Positions 60,481-64,000 of a stretch of 64,000 bases of DNA are shown here, piece after piece. Below the pieces are notes generated by a model. It made no database searches. It was not told the DNA's origin and worked only from the letters and a program-made list of their open reading frames with translations. The stretch spans positions 248,001-312,000 of the forward strand of contig NZ_CAMYKO010000006.1 of NCBI RefSeq assembly GCF_947259025.1, in the 5' to 3' direction. A program made the translations under genes and the position numbers. Positions within the stretch are counted from its first letter, which is position 1; the number at the start of each line of letters is the position of its first letter. The DNA comes from an uncultured Methylophaga sp. Lineage in GTDB: Bacteria > Pseudomonadota > Gammaproteobacteria > Nitrosococcales > Methylophagaceae.

Positions 60481-61873
60481 AGCAATTGCCTGGATTGTCG
60501 ACGATGATCGATCCATCAGATGGGTGTTACAAAAAGCATTGGAAGCGGTGGATATCACAGTGCGTGCCTTTGAAACGGCCGATGTGGTTTTACATGAATT
60601 GAAACAGGGCCGCGAGCAGGCACCTGACGTGCTGATCAGCGATATCCGCATGCCCGGTATCGATGGTCTGCAGTTATTGTCTGAAATCAAAGAACGCTAC
60701 CCGGAACTGCCGACCATCATCATGACGGCCTATTCCGATCTGGACAGTGCGGTGTCGGTCTATGAAGGCGGCGCCTTTGAATATCTGCCCAAGCCATTTG
60801 ATGTTGATGAAGCGGTGGAACTGGTGCAACGGGCGATTGCGCTTAGTCAAGAACAGGATAATAGTCCGGCTGAAGATATCAACCTGGGCGCTGAGATTGT
60901 CGGTGAAGCCCCGGCCATGCAGGAAGTGTTCAGAGCGATAGGCCGTTTGGCACGCTCCAATATCACAGTCTTAATCAACGGTGAGTCCGGCACGGGTAAA
61001 GAACTGGTTGCCCAGGCGCTGCACCGTCACAGTCCGCGTCGGCAGGGGCCGTTTATTGCCCTGAATATGGCGGCGATTCCCAAAGAATTACTGGAGTCGG
61101 AACTATTCGGTCACGAAAAGGGCGCTTTTACCGGCGCCCATGTGCAGCGTAAAGGTCGTTTCGAACAGGCCAATGGCGGGACTTTGTTTCTGGATGAAAT
61201 CGGCGATATGCCCATCGAATTGCAGACTCGCTTATTGCGGGTTTTATCCGATGGTGAGTTTTTCCGTGTCGGTGGCCACAGCGGCGTCAAAGTCGATGTC
61301 CGCATTATTGCGGCGACCCACCAGAATCTGGAAAAACTGGTTGAACGTGGCGATTTCCGTGAAGACCTGTTCCACCGACTCAATGTGATACGCATTCACA
61401 TTCCGTCGCTGCGTGAACGGCGTGAAGACATTCCGGCCCTGGTCGGCTATTTCCTTAACAAGGCGGCCAAAGAACTGAATATGGCCACCAAAAACGTGTC
61501 ACCGGATGTCGAAATGTATCTGTCGCAGATGCCCTGGCCCGGTAATGTGCGGCAACTGGAAAACACTTGCCGCTGGCTCACCGTGATGTCACCGGGGCAA
61601 GTCGTGCAGATGGACGACCTGCCAGTGGAACTCTCGGCAGAGGGTGCTGAAGGCGGAAGTAGTCAGGGCAGTGACTGGCAGCAACTGTTCAGACAGTGGG
61701 CAGCCAACAAAGCGTTAACCGGTCAGGAAGGCGCTTTAGCGGATGTCGTACCCTTGATCGAGCACCTGTTAATGGAAGTCGCGCTGGAGAAAACCGCCGG
61801 TAAAAGACAGGAAGCAGCCAAGCTTTTAGGCTGGGGCAGAAACACCCTGACCCGTAAATTAAAAGAAAGCTAG
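60467..61873 (+). CDS. glnG: nitrogen regulation response regulator NtrC
   Basis: Sigma-54 activator, 468 aa: receiver with Asp59 in LISDIRMPG, AAA+ domain with GESGTGKE, KGAFTGA (sigma-54 contact) and Walker B GTLFLDEIGD, and C-terminal Fis HTH (EAAKLLGWGRNTLTRKLKE). GTG start with GGAG upstream. It should act at the four boxes in this window. Confidence 0.97.
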   Translation: MNASKAIAWIVDDDRSIRWVLQKALEAVDITVRAFETADVVLHELKQGREQAPDVLISDIRMPGIDGLQLLSEIKERYPELPTIIMTAYSDLDSAVSVYEGGAFEYLPKPFDVDEAVELVQRAIALSQEQDNSPAEDINLGAEIVGEAPAMQEVFRAIGRLARSNITVLINGESGTGKELVAQALHRHSPRRQGPFIALNMAAIPKELLESELFGHEKGAFTGAHVQRKGRFEQANGGTLFLDEIGDMPIELQTRLLRVLSDGEFFRVGGHSGVKVDVRIIAATHQNLEKLVERGDFREDLFHRLNVIRIHIPSLRERREDIPALVGYFLNKAAKELNMATKNVSPDVEMYLSQMPWPGNVRQLENTCRWLTVMSPGQVVQMDDLPVELSAEGAEGGSSQGSDWQQLFRQWAANKALTGQEGALADVVPLIEHLLMEVALEKTAGKRQEAAKLLGWGRNTLTRKLKES

Positions 61874-61881
61874 ATTAATCC

Positions 61882-61910
61882 TTGCATGGCCCAGGGGGGC
61901 TATGTATAAT
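61882..61910 (+). promoter_or_regulatory. sigma-70 promoter of initiator tRNA
   Basis: TTGCAT, 17-bp spacer, perfect TATAAT; predicted start near 61917, ten bases before the tRNA. Confidence 0.85.
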
Positions 61911-61914
61911 GCGC

Positions 61915-62037
<123 letters not shown>

Positions 62038-62241
62038 ACAAAACGGCTGAGTTTTTCCTGACCTCTCAGCTGTTCCCCCAAAAAGCCATATTCATTTCAT
62101 ACATTCAATAAGCTTATCTCTGTCCAAAGAAGGCAGGATCACCAACCAGTCCATAGAACTCATGGGCGGCGATTGCTATAGTCTGCTCAAAGGATCCTGA
62201 ACACTGAGTGTCTTCCCATCGCACAGAAAAGGCTTGAGACA

Positions 62242-64000
62242 ATGTCCTCTGCTGCAGATTTATCTGCAAAAACCCACCTCTATATCACTATTGCAATAAT
62301 TGTTATTGCGTCACTGGGGAAACTGTTTGATTTTCCCGATATTCCCCGTCCAGCGATTGGCTTCGAGCTCAGTGTGAGCCTGGCAGCCGTACTGCGCTAT
62401 GGCTATAGAATCATTCCTGCGATCGTGCTCGGCGTTTTAATTTCTCAATTGCTGTTGTCTTCAATACCGGCAATCGCAATAGGCATGACAATATCCTGTG
62501 TTGTGGCCGCCGTGCTGGGTAGAGTCAGCATGATGGGTATCGATCATTTCGATAACAACCTCAAAAACAGACAAAGTGTGCTTAGTCTGCTGAGTTGGGG
62601 GAGTGGCGTCGCCGCACTTATTTCTACGTTGACGAGCTTGTTGTGGCTGGATGAGGCGGTCGCGGATTTCCAAATTTCATTTGAAGTTTTTTTGCATACC
62701 TGGATGTGGACGGCAATGGGCGTATTGTTGATCGCCCCCCGGGTATTGTTGCTGGGCCGCTCTCACTTTGTTAATTCTCATTATGATATGAGACAGATGC
62801 TGTGGCTGGGATCCATCACAGTGTCCTGCCTGATCGTGTTCAGCGATTTGATTCTTCATCCCACGCTGAATCATTTATTTCTTCCTTTTATTTTTTACCC
62901 GCTCATTGTATGGGGCGCACTATACGCAGGTCTGACGGCAGTTTATGCCGGCGTTTTCCTTATTTTTATTGCTAGCTACAGCAGTCAGTTATTTGGTGTT
63001 GGGTTTTATGCGGCTGTTTCAGCAGGGACTGATCTGGAGATCTGGTCATTTATCATGTCGCTGTTGATAACCGGCCTGGCAGTCGGCATCAGTCAGGCCC
63101 AGCGTGAGGAAACCGAGTGGAAGGCAGCCAGCAGCCGGATGGATGATCTGCTGTCCCGGACTTCAATGACCCTCAAAACGCTCCTGATGTTGCAATGCAA
63201 GACGGCTGTCAATGACATCAGAGGCTGCTACTCAGCGATTTTTCTGGTGGAACAACCGGATAAACTAAAGCTGGAGTCGCAATATAACCTGCCTGAGTCT
63301 TTTATCAAGCCGTTTTCGACATCAGATTTTTATCACCTCAATACGCCGGTCAGAGATTGCTTCAATCGGGCAGAAATGGTCAGCTCAATTGAAAACCCGA
63401 CCAAATGGTTAGACCTGAACACCGATGTGCCTCAGTGGGGTGGTGTGCACTGCTTCCCGATTCTGGATTTATTCCGCAAACCACTGGGCGTGTTGTGTGT
63501 TTTCTACAGCTCTTCAGCGCGTTTTCAACTGGCTGATCTGGAAACCTTACAACGCATCGCCTATCAATCATCTTTGCTGATAGTCAGGAAAAGGGCTGAA
63601 ATTGCCGCGAGGCAAAAGCACCGGGAAGTTGAGAATGAGCGCGCCTTTCTCAGGGCGATTATTGATGCCAACCCGGATGTGATGTTTATCGAAGATCATG
63701 CGCGTAAGCTGACTCACAGCAATCGCGCCTTTGAAGCCCTGACCGGGCTGGATCAGGAACAAACTCTGGGCATGCCTGCAACAGATGTCTTTTCGCAGAG
63801 ATTTGCGCCGTTGACGTCCAAGATGAGCTGGAAAATACTTGAGGGTGAAGCCGCGTTATTACGTGAAGAAGTCTGGCTCAGGAAGCTGGATGATTCAGCA
63901 GTCCTGTTCGATCTGGTCAAAGCGCCTATGAAAGATATTGAAGGGAATATCCGCGGGGTAATCAGTATTGGCCGTGACATTACCCAACACAGGGAAGTCG
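62242..64000 (+). CDS. MASE1-GAF-PAS sensor protein (3' part outside window)
   Basis: Open from the ATG at 62242 to the window edge (586 codons). N-terminal MASE1-type region with about eight helices (residues 10-290; WMWTAMGVLLIAPRVL matches the MASE1 core), a GAF-like domain (about 315-445; AIFLVEQPDKLKLESQYNLP), and a PAS domain (about 470-580; IIDANPDVMFIEDH, VISIGRDIT). The output domain (GGDEF/EAL or kinase) lies beyond the edge. No strong ribosome site is seen before the ATG. Confidence 0.85.
   Translation, partial: MSSAADLSAKTHLYITIAIIVIASLGKLFDFPDIPRPAIGFELSVSLAAVLRYGYRIIPAIVLGVLISQLLLSSIPAIAIGMTISCVVAAVLGRVSMMGIDHFDNNLKNRQSVLSLLSWGSGVAALISTLTSLLWLDEAVADFQISFEVFLHTWMWTAMGVLLIAPRVLLLGRSHFVNSHYDMRQMLWLGSITVSCLIVFSDLILHPTLNHLFLPFIFYPLIVWGALYAGLTAVYAGVFLIFIASYSSQLFGVGFYAAVSAGTDLEIWSFIMSLLITGLAVGISQAQREETEWKAASSRMDDLLSRTSMTLKTLLMLQCKTAVNDIRGCYSAIFLVEQPDKLKLESQYNLPESFIKPFSTSDFYHLNTPVRDCFNRAEMVSSIENPTKWLDLNTDVPQWGGVHCFPILDLFRKPLGVLCVFYSSSARFQLADLETLQRIAYQSSLLIVRKRAEIAARQKHREVENERAFLRAIIDANPDVMFIEDHARKLTHSNRAFEALTGLDQEQTLGMPATDVFSQRFAPLTSKMSWKILEGEAALLREEVWLRKLDDSAVLFDLVKAPMKDIEGNIRGVISIGRDITQHREV

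Overview
This window is a dense stretch of a chromosome from a gammaproteobacterium with roughly balanced base composition. Evidence for the group: runs of genes typical of Gammaproteobacteria (ftsY-ftsE-ftsX next to rpoH; rsmD-coaD-ferredoxin; leuS-lptE-holA-proA-nadD-rsfS-rlmH; maf-rng-yhdP-tldD; glnA-ntrB-ntrC; SRP RNA-dnaX-ybaB-recR; aat-bpt-infA; lapA-lapB; arsC-wrbA-DUF2069; hpt-MTI phosphorylase). Free-living, possibly sulfur- or C1-metabolising lineages such as Methylophaga and relatives would fit, but that genus-level guess is weak. No phage, IS element, rRNA operon or CRISPR array is seen.

Layout. 1-2.1 kb: 5' part of ggt and trhO (minus). 2.1-4.9 kb: a small coiled-coil gene behind an FNR-like palindrome, then the murein genes mepK and ldtD. 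4.9-7.6 kb: a BtuFDC-type ABC importer. 7.6-8.9 kb: purine/methylthioadenosine salvage (hpt, MTI phosphorylase). 8.9-13.4 kb: CsiV-like protein, SPFH protein plus NfeD, histidine phosphatase, ribosomal oxygenase RoxA, zinc-ribbon protein. 13.4-15.7 kb: dsbB, infA and the two N-degron aminoacyl transferases. 15.7-19.7 kb: HDOD protein, recR, ybaB, dnaX and 4.5S SRP RNA. 20-23.3 kb: a large MASE1-CHASE-PAS-GGDEF-EAL sensor. 23.4-27.2 kb: an accessory-looking unit of a TonB-dependent receptor, a small membrane protein, a TiaS-like protein and a one-domain ModE-like regulator. 27.2-33.8 kb: tRNA-Ser(GGA), coaX, birA, a 75-residue flagellar-like protein, wrbA, arsC, lapA/lapB, fdxA and rpoH. 33.8-40.5 kb: ftsXEY, an M16 peptidase pair, rsmD, coaD and a ferredoxin. 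40.6-48.9 kb: the leuS to maf run. 48.9-56.9 kb: rng, yhdP, tldD and a PP-loop/TusA pair. 56.9-61.9 kb: the nitrogen-control locus glnA-DUF4124-ntrBC with four GCAC-N7-GTGC NtrC boxes and a -24/-12 promoter. 61.9-64 kb: initiator tRNA and the start of a second MASE1 sensor running off the edge.

The part that looks least like housekeeping is 23.4-27.2 kb. A ModE-type DNA-binding protein sits next to a 24-bp imperfect palindrome with the layout of a ModE operator. The palindrome covers a predicted promoter driving a TiaS-like ATP-using-domain protein, a five- or six-helix membrane protein resembling ECF S-components, and a TonB receptor with a Cys-flanked 19-glycine run encoded by a perfect 9-bp tandem repeat. 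I infer a regulated outer/inner-membrane uptake system, possibly for molybdate, tungstate or a metal chelate; the substrate cannot be read from sequence. Further points worth checking: three NtrC boxes at glnA (one downstream of the promoter), the PP-loop/TusA sulfur-transfer pair, the initiator tRNA with a U1-U72 mismatch and pairing leader/trailer, and the flagellar-like miniprotein.
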